DNA from: Agromyces sp. ISL-38
GTDB taxonomy: Bacteria > Actinomycetota > Actinomycetes > Actinomycetales > Microbacteriaceae
Direction of reading: 5' to 3'
Length of the DNA stretch: 64,000 bases
NCBI RefSeq assembly: GCF_018613935.1
Contig: NZ_JAGGPF010000006.1
Location: 124,001 to 188,000, forward strand
Program-made: the position numbers and the translations under genes
In this document: positions 7,905 through 18,179 of the stretch, piece by piece
Layout: each line of letters begins with the position of its first letter
Position numbering within the stretch: the first letter of the stretch is position 1
The notes under the pieces: model-generated
Database searches by the model: none
The model's input: only the letters and a program-made list of their open reading frames with translations
What the model was told of the DNA's origin: nothing

Positions 7905-8921
7905 ATGGAACGACGACTGCTGGGACGCACGGGCGTGTCCGTCAGCCCACTCGCACTGGGCGCGATGATGTTCGGCGGCTGGGGCAACAAAGACAAGGAT
8001 GCCTCGGTCGGTATCATCCACCGAGCGCTGGACGCGGACATCAACTTCATCGACACCGCCGACCTGTACGCCGCAGGGGAAACCGAGGAAATCGTCGGAG
8101 AGGCGCTGCAGGGTCGGCGCGACGACGTGGTGCTCGCCACCAAGTTCTCCATGCCGATGGGCGACGACCCGAACAATCGTGGCGGATCGCGCCGATGGAT
8201 CGTGCGCGCGGTCGAGGACTCCCTTAGACGGCTGAGAACCGACTACATCGACCTGTACCAGATGCACCGGGCCGACCCGAACGTCGACATCGACGCGACG
8301 CTCGACGCGCTCAGCGACCTCGTCCACCAGGGCAAGGTGCGGTATATCGGGTCGTCGACCTACTCCGCGAGTCAGATCGTGGAGGCGCAGGAAGCTGCCC
8401 GCCAGGGCGGCTTTCAGCGGTTCGTCACCGAACAGCCGCCCTACTCGATCCTCACGCGAGAAGCCGAGCAGGACGTGCTGCCGACCACGCTGCGGCACGG
8501 CATTGGGACGCTGACCTACAGCCCGCTCGCCGCGGGCTGGCTCTCCGGGTCATGGACGAAGGACTCGTCGCCGACTTCCCCGGCGCGCAAGCGCATGGCC
8601 GGCCGGTTCGACATGAGCTTGCCCGCCAACCAGCGCAAGCTCGAGGTTGTCGAGCAACTCGCGGCCGTCGCTGACGAAGCGGGAATCAGCATGATCGAGC
8701 TCTCGATCGGCTTCGTGCTCCGGCACCCCGGCGTGACCTCCGCGATCGTCGGGCCGCGGACCATGGAGCAGCTGGAGTCGCAGCTTCCGGCCGCCGACGT
8801 CGTGCTCAGCGATGAGGTGCTCGACCGGATCGACGAGATCGCGACGCCTGGAGTCACGATCAACCCGGCGGACACCAGCTACGGAGAGCGTGAGCTCGCT
8901 CCGCAGGCACGGCGGCGCTGA
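7905..8921 (+). CDS. Aldo-keto reductase (copy A)
   Basis: This 338-residue TIM-barrel oxidoreductase carries the AKR tetrad Asp50, Tyr55 (DTADLY), Lys80 (ATK) and His121 (LYQMH). The C-terminal NADP-binding part contains AIVGPRTMEQL. GGGAGAAG at 7893-7900 precedes the ATG. A clear paralog with the same tetrad numbering is encoded at 47778-48794 next to tetR copy 4. It probably reduces aldehydes or ketones with NADPH, in the same transcript as the monooxygenase 49 bp upstream. Confidence 0.9.
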   Translation: MERRLLGRTGVSVSPLALGAMMFGGWGNKDKDASVGIIHRALDADINFIDTADLYAAGETEEIVGEALQGRRDDVVLATKFSMPMGDDPNNRGGSRRWIVRAVEDSLRRLRTDYIDLYQMHRADPNVDIDATLDALSDLVHQGKVRYIGSSTYSASQIVEAQEAARQGGFQRFVTEQPPYSILTREAEQDVLPTTLRHGIGTLTYSPLAAGWLSGSWTKDSSPTSPARKRMAGRFDMSLPANQRKLEVVEQLAAVADEAGISMIELSIGFVLRHPGVTSAIVGPRTMEQLESQLPAADVVLSDEVLDRIDEIATPGVTINPADTSYGERELAPQARRR

Positions 8922-8998
8922 GAACCTTCGGCTGCCAGCGCACCCGCAGCAGGGTTATCACATCCACTGAAGTACCACGAGAAGGAGAGGACGACTCG

Positions 8999-9382
8999 AT
9001 GCCCGCATGGACTGTCGATGACCTGGCGAGGATCGGCGGTACTGACGAGCTGATCTTCGCGCCCCGCTGGGCGGATGGGTCCCTTCGACCTGGCGTGCCC
9101 GTCTGGGTGGTCCGGGTCGGGGACGATCTGTTCCTGCGCTCCTACCGTGGCCGCTCGGACGGCTGGTTCCGGCACGCACTTGAACGCCACGAGTCACACA
9201 TCAGTGCCGGGGGAGTGGACCGCGACGTCACACTCGAGGAACCTGACGACGCGGTGCAGCCGCAGATCGACCAGGCCTATCGTGACAAGTACGCGCGCTA
9301 TGGCGGCTCCTATGTGCGCCCCATCCTCGCGCCTACAGCCGTCGCGGCGACGTTTCGCCTGCTACCCGCCGATGGCGACTGA
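8999..9382 (+). CDS. DUF2255-like small protein
   Basis: The 127-residue soluble protein begins with W-x-V-D-D-L and contains VWVVRVGDDLFLRSYRG, GWF and IDQAYRDKYARYGGSYV, the pattern I associate with DUF2255. That family is sometimes related to split-barrel nitroreductase-like proteins, but no activity is established. GAAGGAG lies upstream of the ATG. It is the last gene of the plus-strand redox run, followed by a strong hairpin. Confidence 0.75.
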   Translation: MPAWTVDDLARIGGTDELIFAPRWADGSLRPGVPVWVVRVGDDLFLRSYRGRSDGWFRHALERHESHISAGGVDRDVTLEEPDDAVQPQIDQAYRDKYARYGGSYVRPILAPTAVAATFRLLPADGD

Positions 9383-9396
9383 CGGGATCGACGGCA

Positions 9397-9432
9397 GGTA
9401 GGCTGCCGAGGTTTCACACTCGGCGGCCTACC
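9397..9432. terminator. Bidirectional hairpin between convergent genes
   Basis: A 14-bp stem GGTAGGCTGCCGAG/CTCGGCGGCCTACC with one wobble pair and an 8-nt loop lies between the DUF2255-like gene (+) and the AKR gene (-). Position and stability suggest a shared terminator. Confidence 0.65.
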
Positions 9433-9455
9433 CGCGGTCGGCAATGATGCCGCTA

Positions 9456-10439
<984 letters not shown>

Positions 10440-10488
10440 GCGGATCTCTTCTCATCTCAGGGACGCTGGTCGCGTCCCGATGGTGGTT

Positions 10489-11325
10489 CTAGTTCTCGGT
10501 GAGGGCCGTGGATGAGGCGACCGTCTTCTGCCGCTCGACCTCGTCGCGGACGCGGTCGAGCTTTGCGGTGACGATGTCGATCGCCTCGGCGCCGACGAAT
10601 AGCCGCTCCGGGAACGCTCCGGAATCGACGGCCCCGACGATGATCTGGGCGGCCTTGGCGGGGTCTCCGGGCTGCTGGTGGTTCACTGCTTCGGACAGGC
10701 CGCGCATCTGCGCGACCACAGTGCCGTCGTACGCGGCCAGCGGCGCTGAGGCGGTCAGGCTTGTGCCGTCGAGGAAGTCGGTGCGGAAGTCCCCGGGCTC
10801 CACGACCCCGGCGGTGATGCCGAGCTCAGCGACCTCCGCACGCAACGCCTCGGTGAAGCCTTCGACGGCGAATTTTGAGGAGGTGTATGCGCCGAAGCCT
10901 GGCACACCCTGGAACCCGCCGTACGAGGACAGGTTCACGATCGTCCCCGCCCCCTTACCGCGCAGGACGGGCAGGACGGCGCGGGTGACGGCGACCAACC
11001 CGAACACATTGACTGCGTAAAGGGCCTGGATCTCCTGATCGGTCAGCTCCTCCAGCGCGCCCTGGTGGCCACGGCCGGCGTTGTTCACGAGCACGTCGAT
11101 CCCGCCGAACCGGTCGATGGCGGCGGCCACAGCAGCGGCGATCTGCTGTCGGTCAGTGACGTCGAGCTCCACCGGCAGCAGCGCATCGCCGGCGTCGGGG
11201 AACGCCCGACGGACCTTCTCCAGGTCGCGGCCCGTGGCCGCAACCTGATGACCGGCGTCCAACGCCGCACGGGTAATCGCGGCGCCGAGACCCCGGGACG
11301 CTCCGGTAATGAACCACACACTCAT
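10489..11325 (-). CDS. Short-chain dehydrogenase, classical type
   Basis: The 278-residue protein has TGASRGLG at 7-14, NNAG at 81-84, Ser in NLSSYGG (about 133) and Y147-x-x-x-K151, so it is a complete classical SDR. The C-terminal PGDFRTDF segment is usual for this group. The AGGAAGGAAG stretch upstream of the ATG is a good ribosome site. It is divergent from the MmyB-type regulator with a 155-bp promoter region. The substrate is unknown. Confidence 0.9.
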   Translation of the reverse strand: MSVWFITGASRGLGAAITRAALDAGHQVAATGRDLEKVRRAFPDAGDALLPVELDVTDRQQIAAAVAAAIDRFGGIDVLVNNAGRGHQGALEELTDQEIQALYAVNVFGLVAVTRAVLPVLRGKGAGTIVNLSSYGGFQGVPGFGAYTSSKFAVEGFTEALRAEVAELGITAGVVEPGDFRTDFLDGTSLTASAPLAAYDGTVVAQMRGLSEAVNHQQPGDPAKAAQIIVGAVDSGAFPERLFVGAEAIDIVTAKLDRVRDEVERQKTVASSTALTEN

Positions 11326-11480
11326 TCGCTTCCTTCCTTCTTTAATTGATCGGGACAGTGACTCCAGTCAAACCGCAGCTACAGCCGGAAACGTGCGCGG
11401 GGCAGGGCCAACGTTGCCTAGGTCTGACAGGCCCCCCTAACCCCGTCCCAAAGCCGCCTGCGCGTGGAAACATGGTGGGA

Positions 11481-12416
11481 ATGAAGCGATCTACCTCCGG
11501 CGTTTCGCCGCGTGCCGAGCTGAGCGCGTTCCTGCGCGCACAGCGCGAACGGCTGCGCCCTGAGGACGTGGAGCTGGTTCCAGACGCGGTACCGCGCCGG
11601 GTGCCGGGGCTTCGGCGCGAGGAGGTCGCTCGGCTGGCCGGGGTGAGCACCGACTACTACACCCGGCTCGAGCAGGGTAGAAAGTTCACGCCGTCAGATG
11701 GGGTCGTGAACGCGATCGCTCGCGCCCTTCGAATGGACGACGCAGCCCGGGAGCACCTGTTCGACCTCATCCGACTCCCCGCCGGCACGAGCGGGGTGCC
11801 GCAGGTGCAGCGGGTGCGGTGGACCAATCAGCAGCTCATCGACTCCTGGACAGGCCACGCCGCCCTCATCACAGGCCGCGGACACGACGTTCTGGCAACC
11901 AACGCGCTCGCGCGTGCCCTGCTCACCGACTTCAACGCCCTGCCGGTGCGGCAGCGCAATTACATCCGCTGGCTGATACTCGACCCGGCCGCCCCGCCGC
12001 TGTTTGCGGACTGGGAAACAGTGGCCTCCGAGATGGTTGCCGCGCTGCGGCTGGACGCCGGCAAGCATCCCGACGACCGCGGAATCGTCGACCTCGTGGG
12101 CGAGCTTGCCGTCAAGAGCGAGCAATTCCGCACCTGGTGGGCGGACCAACGGGTGCTGGGTTCCTCCTACGGCGTCAAACGCTTCCGCCACCCGGTAGTC
12201 GGGGACCTGGAGCTGAACTGGCAGGGGCTCGCTCTGCCCGGCGACGAGGACCAGACAATCTTCATCTACTTCCCCGAACCCAACACCCGGAGCGCCGACG
12301 CGCTCGCCCTGCTGGCCAGCTGGAGTGCCGACCCCGCCGCGGCATCCGCCGATGCGCAGGCTTCTTCGAGCGGGGTTGCCGCGGCCGAGCTGCCGTCCCC
12401 GGAGACGCACGACTAG
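11481..12416 (+). CDS. XRE-family regulator with MmyB-like ligand domain
   Basis: An N-terminal helix-turn-helix (about residues 32-60, LRREEVARLAGVSTDYYTRLEQGR) is followed by a PAS-like C-terminal domain typical of MmyB regulators, which in described members binds fatty-acid-like ligands. Such genes are commonly divergent from SDR genes, as here. The length is 311 residues from the ATG at 11481; an ATG at 11472 is also possible because neither has a strong ribosome site. The C-terminal 25 residues are low-complexity Ala/Ser. Confidence 0.88.
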   Translation: MKRSTSGVSPRAELSAFLRAQRERLRPEDVELVPDAVPRRVPGLRREEVARLAGVSTDYYTRLEQGRKFTPSDGVVNAIARALRMDDAAREHLFDLIRLPAGTSGVPQVQRVRWTNQQLIDSWTGHAALITGRGHDVLATNALARALLTDFNALPVRQRNYIRWLILDPAAPPLFADWETVASEMVAALRLDAGKHPDDRGIVDLVGELAVKSEQFRTWWADQRVLGSSYGVKRFRHPVVGDLELNWQGLALPGDEDQTIFIYFPEPNTRSADALALLASWSADPAAASADAQASSSGVAAAELPSPETHD

Positions 12417-12519
12417 CTGACTGCCGACCCGTCAAAACGTCACATCCGTGTCAAGAAGCCCCGAGCTCGATAGTGCCGGTCCTGGTCGGCCATAGACATT
12501 CGCACCACGAAGGAGAACC

Positions 12520-13563
12520 ATGCTCACCGTCAACGCGTACGCCGCGCCCTCGGCCACCGAACCGCTCATTCCCACGACCATTCAGCGCCGTGATCTAGGA
12601 CCTCACGATGTGCTGATCGATATCGCCTACGCCGGAATCTGTCACTCCGACATCCACACCGTCCGCGGCCACTGGGGACCCATCACCTACCCGCAGGTCG
12701 TCGGCCACGAAATCGTCGGCTTCGTCCGCGAGATCGGCCCCGAGGTCACCAAGCACACGGTCGGCGATCGTGTCGGCGTCGGCTGCCAGGTGAACTCGTG
12801 CGGGCACTGCGAGCAATGCCTGAAAGGCGAAGAGGTCTACTGCCTCAACACCGCCGTGCAGACCTACGCTGCTGAGGACTACGACGGCACCATTACCCAG
12901 GGCGGCTACTCCCAGGCCATCGTGGTCAACGAGAACTTCGTGCTGCGCGTGCCCGAGTCGCTCCCTCTCGAGAAGGTCGCCCCGCTGCTGTGCGCCGGCA
13001 TCACCCTCTACTCGCCGTTGAAGCACTGGAACGCCGGCCCCGGCACGAAGGTCGCCGTCGTCGGGATGGGTGGCCTCGGCCACGTCGGTGTGAAGCTTGC
13101 CCACGCGCTCGGCGCCGAGGTCACCGTGCTGTCGCAGAGCATGTCGAAAGAAGAAGACGGCAAGCGGTTCGGCGCCGACCACTATTACGCCACCAGCAAC
13201 CGCGAGACGTTCGAGAAGCTGGCCGGGGAGTTCGACCTGATCCTGAACACCGTCTCGGCGAAGCTCGATATCGCTCAGTATGTGAACTTGCTCGCCGTTG
13301 ATGGAACGCTCGTGCTTCTGGGTGCGCCTTCGGAGAACATCAGCCTCCCCGCGATGCCGCTCATCGGCGGCCGCCGCTCGATCTCTGGATCGGCCAACGG
13401 AGGCATCCCGATCACGCAGGAAATGCTCGACTTCTGCGCCGAGCACGACGTGCTCCCCGAGACCGAACTCATCACCGCCGACGACATCAACGAGGCCTAC
13501 GAGCGCGTGCTGTCCTCCGACGTGCGCTACCGCTTCGTCATCGACGCCAAGAGCTTCGCGTGA
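12520..13563 (+). CDS. Zinc-dependent alcohol dehydrogenase, CAD/YahK-like
   Basis: The 347-residue medium-chain dehydrogenase has the catalytic zinc ligands Cys41 and His63-Glu64, structural zinc ligands Cys94, Cys97, Cys100 and Cys108, and the cofactor loop GMGGLGHVG. This is the cinnamyl-alcohol/aldehyde reductase group, usually NADPH-dependent and broad in aldehyde substrates. GAAGGAG precedes the ATG. It is followed by the CMD and exported-SDR genes on the same strand, so it may feed the same detoxification process. Confidence 0.92.
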   Translation: MLTVNAYAAPSATEPLIPTTIQRRDLGPHDVLIDIAYAGICHSDIHTVRGHWGPITYPQVVGHEIVGFVREIGPEVTKHTVGDRVGVGCQVNSCGHCEQCLKGEEVYCLNTAVQTYAAEDYDGTITQGGYSQAIVVNENFVLRVPESLPLEKVAPLLCAGITLYSPLKHWNAGPGTKVAVVGMGGLGHVGVKLAHALGAEVTVLSQSMSKEEDGKRFGADHYYATSNRETFEKLAGEFDLILNTVSAKLDIAQYVNLLAVDGTLVLLGAPSENISLPAMPLIGGRRSISGSANGGIPITQEMLDFCAEHDVLPETELITADDINEAYERVLSSDVRYRFVIDAKSFA

Positions 13564-13644
13564 ACCACTTCGTCGCGAGCGAAGAAACTCCGCACTCGGA
13601 AACCGCAGAACTATCCATCCAGCCACAAATGAAAGAGGAGCCTC

Positions 13645-13971
13645 ATGACTGACCAGCCCAAGCAGGTAGGCGGCGGACGCAACCTGTTCGAAGACTTTGC
13701 ACCCAAGCTCGCCGCTCTCACGGACGATGTGCTCTTCGAAGACGTCTGGAACCGCCCCGAGCTCGCGGCCCGCGACCGTAGCCTCATCACCGTCGCGCTG
13801 CTCGCCGCCGGCGGTCACTACCCGCAGCTCGAGTTCCACCTCGGTCGCGCGGTCGAGAACGGCGTGACCCAGGAAGAGCTCATCGAAGCTCTGACCCACG
13901 TCGCCTTCTACGCCGGTTGGCCCTACGGAATGGCTGCGATGGGGATCGCGAAGAAGGTATTCACCGAATAG
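13645..13971 (+). CDS. Carboxymuconolactone decarboxylase family protein (copy A)
   Basis: The 108-residue all-helical protein of the CMD/AhpD-like fold has the conserved EALTHVAFYAGWP helix. It lacks the CxxC pair of AhpD peroxidase partners, so a lactone-decarboxylase-like or unknown role is more likely than peroxidase. An almost identical gene is at 26998-27324. In both places it directly precedes a Tat-lipoprotein SDR gene. AAAGAGGAG lies upstream of the ATG. Confidence 0.88.
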   Translation: MTDQPKQVGGGRNLFEDFAPKLAALTDDVLFEDVWNRPELAARDRSLITVALLAAGGHYPQLEFHLGRAVENGVTQEELIEALTHVAFYAGWPYGMAAMGIAKKVFTE

Positions 13972-14042
13972 AACCGCCGGCTGAAGAGCTGAACGAGCTC
14001 GAGATGGCGGGGCGATGGTCCAAGGCTAGGAGGAAGCAGAAC

Positions 14043-15059
14043 ATGCGCACAACCGAACTCACTCGACGCTCCCTCCTCATCTCTGGTTTGGTCGCCGGTG
14101 TCGGCGTGCTTGCATCCTGCAGATCGACTGCACCCGCCCCGCAGAGTTCTTCTTCTGTCACCCCGCGCTCCGAGCCGGTGGTTCCCTCGCCCTCCGAGCC
14201 GGCCGACCAAGCTGCCCGGCCGCAGGGTGACCTCTACGGCGTTGGTGTGTACAACACGCAGGAGGTCGCCGACGAGCTGGTCTACATCGACGGGAACGTC
14301 CGACCGTTCGATGGCGTGCCGAAGCGCGTGCTGATCACCGGTTCAACCGCCGGCGCCGGCCAGCTCGCCGCGGCCTACCTGGTGAAACGCGGCCACACGG
14401 TGGTCGCCCACGCGCGCGACGCCCAACGCGCCGCCGACGTGCGACGCGACCTACCGAGGCTGCACGAGGTGGTCATCGGCGATCTCCGGCATCTCGACGA
14501 AACGCGGGCACTCGCTCAGCAGATCAATGCGCTCGGAAAGTTCGACGTGATCATCCACAACGCCGCCGAGTACCGTATATCCGGCCCCGAGATCCTGAGC
14601 GCCAACTCGCTGTCGCCGTACCTCCTCACCGCACTGGTCACCCCGCCACAGCAGCTGTCCTATCTTTCTTCCGACCAACATTTCGGTGGCGGTCTCAAGC
14701 TCGACGAGATCCGTTCTGGCGGCGGCATCGGCTACCCGGACAGCAAGTTGCACATGGCGATGATCGCGATGGCCGTCGCCCGGCTCCGACCCGAGTCTCA
14801 GGCCAACGCGGTCAATCCCGGCTGGATCCCCACCTGGCTGGCTTTCCAAGACGGTCCGTATTCGGAGGACGACCTGCGTGCCGGCTACATGACCCAAGTG
14901 TGGCTGGCAGAAGGAGTCGAGCCCGGTAGTGACATCACCGGCGAGTACCTCTTCCACCAGGGGATGGACACCCGCGTCAGCGATCTCGTGCACGACGAGG
15001 ACGCTCAGGACCACCTGCTCGCGGCCTACGCCGAGCAGACCGGAGTGACATTGAGCTGA
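14043..15059 (+). CDS. Exported SDR with Tat lipoprotein signal (copy A)
   Basis: The N-terminus carries a twin-arginine motif (TRRSLL from residue 7), a hydrophobic stretch and a lipobox LASC with Cys26. A Ser/Pro linker leads to an SDR domain with TGSTAGAG (99-106), IHNAA (171-175), Ser in YLSSD (about 209) and Y231-x-x-x-K235. The start is set by AGGAGG at 14028-14033. An enzyme folded with its cofactor and exported by Tat to the outer membrane-face would explain the combination. A paralog is at 25890. The cytoplasmic SDRs at 4735 and 28412 are close relatives without the signal. Confidence 0.85.
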   Translation: MRTTELTRRSLLISGLVAGVGVLASCRSTAPAPQSSSSVTPRSEPVVPSPSEPADQAARPQGDLYGVGVYNTQEVADELVYIDGNVRPFDGVPKRVLITGSTAGAGQLAAAYLVKRGHTVVAHARDAQRAADVRRDLPRLHEVVIGDLRHLDETRALAQQINALGKFDVIIHNAAEYRISGPEILSANSLSPYLLTALVTPPQQLSYLSSDQHFGGGLKLDEIRSGGGIGYPDSKLHMAMIAMAVARLRPESQANAVNPGWIPTWLAFQDGPYSEDDLRAGYMTQVWLAEGVEPGSDITGEYLFHQGMDTRVSDLVHDEDAQDHLLAAYAEQTGVTLS

Positions 15060-15060
15060 C

Positions 15061-15160
15061 ATGCGGCAGCCGGAGCAAGGCGTCCTCTCCGCTGACCTAC
15101 GCAACCGTTTCGTCATTCGAGGGCGGGCAGCTGGCGAGAGCATCCCGAAGAGTTACCTGG
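15061..15160 (+). pseudogene. Remnant of an SDR 3' end
   Basis: The sequence just after the exported-SDR stop matches the segment after its paralog (25788-25888, minus), where a typical SDR terminus reads VDGGQTIGIS before a stop. Here only the LRNRFVI part and a GGGCGGGCAG fragment remain, with an internal deletion. It is non-coding debris that marks the two cassettes as homologous beyond the intact genes. Confidence 0.45.
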
Positions 15161-15191
15161 ACGATTCGAACCTGGTCAGGGAACGACGACG

Positions 15192-15775
15192 GTGAAGGCC
15201 GCTGGACAGGATGCGACCATCGGGCACATCCGGACGGTCACCTGGGACTCCGCCTGGCGTGCAACATCCGACTCTTCACCGTCCGGCCTGACCGCGACGA
15301 CCGCGTGGAACGCGAAAGACCAAGCGCTCTCCCGCACTGACGCGCTCGGCCGTACATCGACCACGATTTGTGACCAGTCGGACCGATCAACCGACACGTA
15401 CGGCCCCGCACCGGCCGACTGTTCGGCCCCGATCGACGACCCCTCCCGACGTGCCGAATCACTCCCGCGCACTCGAGCACCCCGTATGACGAAGGCTTGG
15501 TCGGCTCGAATGCGACCTGGTACCACAACGCGCAGCTGTCCGGCCTGCCGAAGGCGATCACGCTCGGAATCCCGGCTGTGTTGGCCTGGCAACGAGGGTC
15601 AGATCAACAAAGACTGGGGCGGAAACGTGCCGACCACGGGCATTCCGGTAACGAACTGGTCCGTCCGGTTCGCGGGCACGATCACCTTCCCCACCGCGGG
15701 AATGTACGAGTTCCAGACCTACTCCGACGACGGATCCCAGGTCTTCGTTGATGACAACCACACTGTCCTGTGCGT
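15192..15775 (+). pseudogene. YD-repeat (RHS) / PA14 protein fragment with frameshifts
   Basis: One frame reads as YD/RHS repeat-like sequence (TDALGRTSTTICDQSD). After a shift, YDEGLVGSNATWYHNAQLSG at about 15481-15550 is the start of a PA14-like module. A further shift returns to NKDWGGNVPTTGIP and YEFQTYSDDGSQVFVDD, the rest of PA14. RHS/PA14 proteins are large secreted or cell-wall polymorphic proteins; only about 190 residues remain and no intact gene is possible. No start or RHS core is present. Confidence 0.7.
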
Positions 15776-16121
15776 GCGCGTACGTGCGCAGCGTGACGCT
15801 TGGATCATGCCCGGCGATCCTCGCCCCGAGGAAGCGCTGTCAGCGCGATTACGAAGCGACACCGCCACGAGCACAACCCTGCGCGTCGATCCGTCGACTC
15901 TGAGTTGTGATCGCCGGAGGACCCCGCACAAGCCGTACCGATTCTGTATCGCAAGGTCTGGCTTTTGCGGCGCCTGAGGGGTTGCATAGGTCCATGCTGC
16001 AAGCGGACCTCCTCGCCCACGTGAGCAGTCAGCGAGAACCGTCGCCGCTTCAACGCGGTTCGGAGGCGGCCGCTCCGCGCCTCCTCCCCGTAAATCGCCA
16101 CGCCGCACGAAGGGGCCGTTG

Positions 16122-17708
16122 ATGGAGTCATTGGAAACTGTGGTCCTGATCGGTGTCCTACTGATAGGGGGATCCCTTGTCGCCCCCCGGTTGCGGGTTC
16201 CAACTCCGCTGGTCTTCCTGGTTCTGGGATTGCTCGTTGGGTTCATCCCGGCGGTGCGGGAGATTCACTTGCCGTCTGAGGCGGTGCTGGTGCTGTTCTT
16301 GCCGGCTCTGCTGTTCTGGGAGAGCCTGACGACATCGCTGCGGGAGATCCGCCGCGATCTGCGTGGCATCCTGCTGCTGAGCACCCTCCTTGTCGTGGCG
16401 ACAGCCTTCGGGGTCGCCGGGCTCGGAGTGGTGTTCGGGATGTCATGGGGTGCAGCGCTCATTCTCGGTGCCGCCCTTGCGCCGACGGATGCGACCGCGG
16501 TGGCTGCGATGGCGCGCTCGCTGCCGCATCGGAACATGACGGTGCTGCGTGCCGAGAGCCTTATCAACGACGGGACGGCGCTAGTTTTGTTTTCCATCGC
16601 GGTGGGTGTGGCGGTCGGAAACGTTGACTACACCGGGTGGAGCACCACCTGGCTGGTCGTTGTGGCCTATGTCGGCGGGGGCTTGATCGGATTCACCGCC
16701 GCGTGGGCGGCCTCGTTCCTGCTCCGCCGCCTTCAGGCGCCGCTTGTTCTCAGCACCACCCTGCTGGTCATACCGTTTCTGGCGTTTCTGGTCGCGGAAC
16801 TCATCCACGCGTCAGGAGTGATCGCGGTCGTGGTCGCGGGTTTGTTCATGACGCAAACCGGACCGCGGGCGAGCACGGCGGAGTCTCGTCAGCAGACGAT
16901 CGGGTTCTGGACAGTGGCCACGTTCATTCTCAACGGTGCGTTGTTTGTATTGATCGGCATCGAGGCGCAGTCCGCCGTGCGCGCAGTCGATTCCGGGCAG
17001 GTCTGGCCACTCGTGATGCTGGCTGTCGCGGCATGGATTGGGCTGATGCTGATTCGGTTCGCGTTCCAGATGATGTCGGTGTGGCTCATTCGGCTCCTCG
17101 ACCGTCGTCCGTCTCAGCGGGCAAGGCGGATGCCGCACCGCGCGCGCGTCGTAAGCGCTGTTGCGGGGTTCCGCGGTGCGGTGTCCCTCGCGGTCGCCCT
17201 GGCCGTTCCTCTGACCTTCGCAACGGGAGAGGTTTTCCCAGGCCGGGACCAGATCATCTTCGTTGCCGCAGGCGTGGTGCTGCTCACCCTAGTCGTGCAG
17301 GGAGTGCTGCTGCCGCCTGTTCTGCGATGGGCGCAGTTCGCACCAGATCACTCCATTGATGATGAGCTTGTAGCGGCGCACCGAGCGTCGACGGCGGCGG
17401 CTGTCGACGCCGTCGATGAGCTCGGCGACGCTTTGGGCATAACGGGACCGGTGCGGGCACGCGTGCTAGCCGAGTATCGCGACAGGCTCGCCGTTGTCAA
17501 CGCCGACGCCGGCGATGCGGGCGACAGGTCGCTGATCGAGCAAGACCGCGAAGAAGTCGCTCTTCGGCTGGCGGTGCTCGAGCGCAAGCGCGACGTGATG
17601 ATCGCCTTGCGCGATCGGCATGCCATTAGCGACACCACTCTGATCACAATGCAGGCGCGATTGGATCGGGAAGAATTGCGGCTGACCCAGCCCGACGTTC
17701 TGGAATGA
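16122..17708 (+). CDS. Na+/H+ antiporter, CPA1 family
   Basis: The 528-residue protein has 12 or more hydrophobic segments and the CPA1 signatures FLPALLFWESL, APTDATAV and ESLINDGTALVLF, the Asp residues in the latter being ion-binding in characterised members. A cytoplasmic C-terminal tail of about 110 residues is charged and helical. ATG at 16122 follows AAGGGG; a TTG immediately before it is a less likely start. It expels Na+ (or K+) for protons across the cytoplasmic membrane. It is not clearly part of any neighbouring operon. Confidence 0.92.
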   Translation: MESLETVVLIGVLLIGGSLVAPRLRVPTPLVFLVLGLLVGFIPAVREIHLPSEAVLVLFLPALLFWESLTTSLREIRRDLRGILLLSTLLVVATAFGVAGLGVVFGMSWGAALILGAALAPTDATAVAAMARSLPHRNMTVLRAESLINDGTALVLFSIAVGVAVGNVDYTGWSTTWLVVVAYVGGGLIGFTAAWAASFLLRRLQAPLVLSTTLLVIPFLAFLVAELIHASGVIAVVVAGLFMTQTGPRASTAESRQQTIGFWTVATFILNGALFVLIGIEAQSAVRAVDSGQVWPLVMLAVAAWIGLMLIRFAFQMMSVWLIRLLDRRPSQRARRMPHRARVVSAVAGFRGAVSLAVALAVPLTFATGEVFPGRDQIIFVAAGVVLLTLVVQGVLLPPVLRWAQFAPDHSIDDELVAAHRASTAAAVDAVDELGDALGITGPVRARVLAEYRDRLAVVNADAGDAGDRSLIEQDREEVALRLAVLERKRDVMIALRDRHAISDTTLITMQARLDREELRLTQPDVLE

Positions 17709-18179
17709 AGGCAGGTACCGGCCGTACCAACGACCGTGACGGCGACCTTACCGCAAATTGGAGCCGGGCAACTGGCGGGAAGGAGCGAAGGATGTCTGGG
17801 CACGTCAGAGGCTCCGCGGGCAACACTCTGGGTAGAGCTTCTCGATGGTCAGCGCCGTGGTCTCGTCGCGTTGCAGCTCCGATCCGATCAGGGTGATCTG
17901 ACACCGTGGCTATCGCGGCCCCATGGCGCAGGCACTGATGAGGCACGCGAGTTGGTGAGGGACCTCTCGGCGCCGCGGGTGCGCCCAGGGACCTCTATGC
18001 AGCGCGCGAAACTGCTCACTGGGTGGACAGTCATTGGCACTTGCATCGTCGGCGAGCCGACATTCAAAGTGGCGGTCTGCGTGACGCGACCGACGTAGAT
18101 ACTAGGCCAATGACTTATCTGCCACGCCTCTTGCAGATCGAGGGCGCGCACCTTGATCGCGTGATCGGAGGCGGCGCGG
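17709..18179. other. Region upstream of the relaxase gene
   Basis: No convincing gene is visible in these 471 bp. A 120-codon frame at 17736-18098 has no family resemblance I can name and no good ribosome site. Because MobF transfer origins usually lie near the relaxase gene, an oriT could be here, but I found no clear nic-site signature. Confidence 0.35.

Noticed and set aside
12595..13899. 434-codon minus-strand frame opposite the alcohol dehydrogenase and CMD genes
   Set aside because: It is antisense to two clearly recognised genes and has no family motif; typical GC-rich shadow.
17736..18098. 120-codon frame between antiporter and relaxase
   Set aside because: No ribosome site, no motif and no context beyond position; mentioned only as part of the gap.
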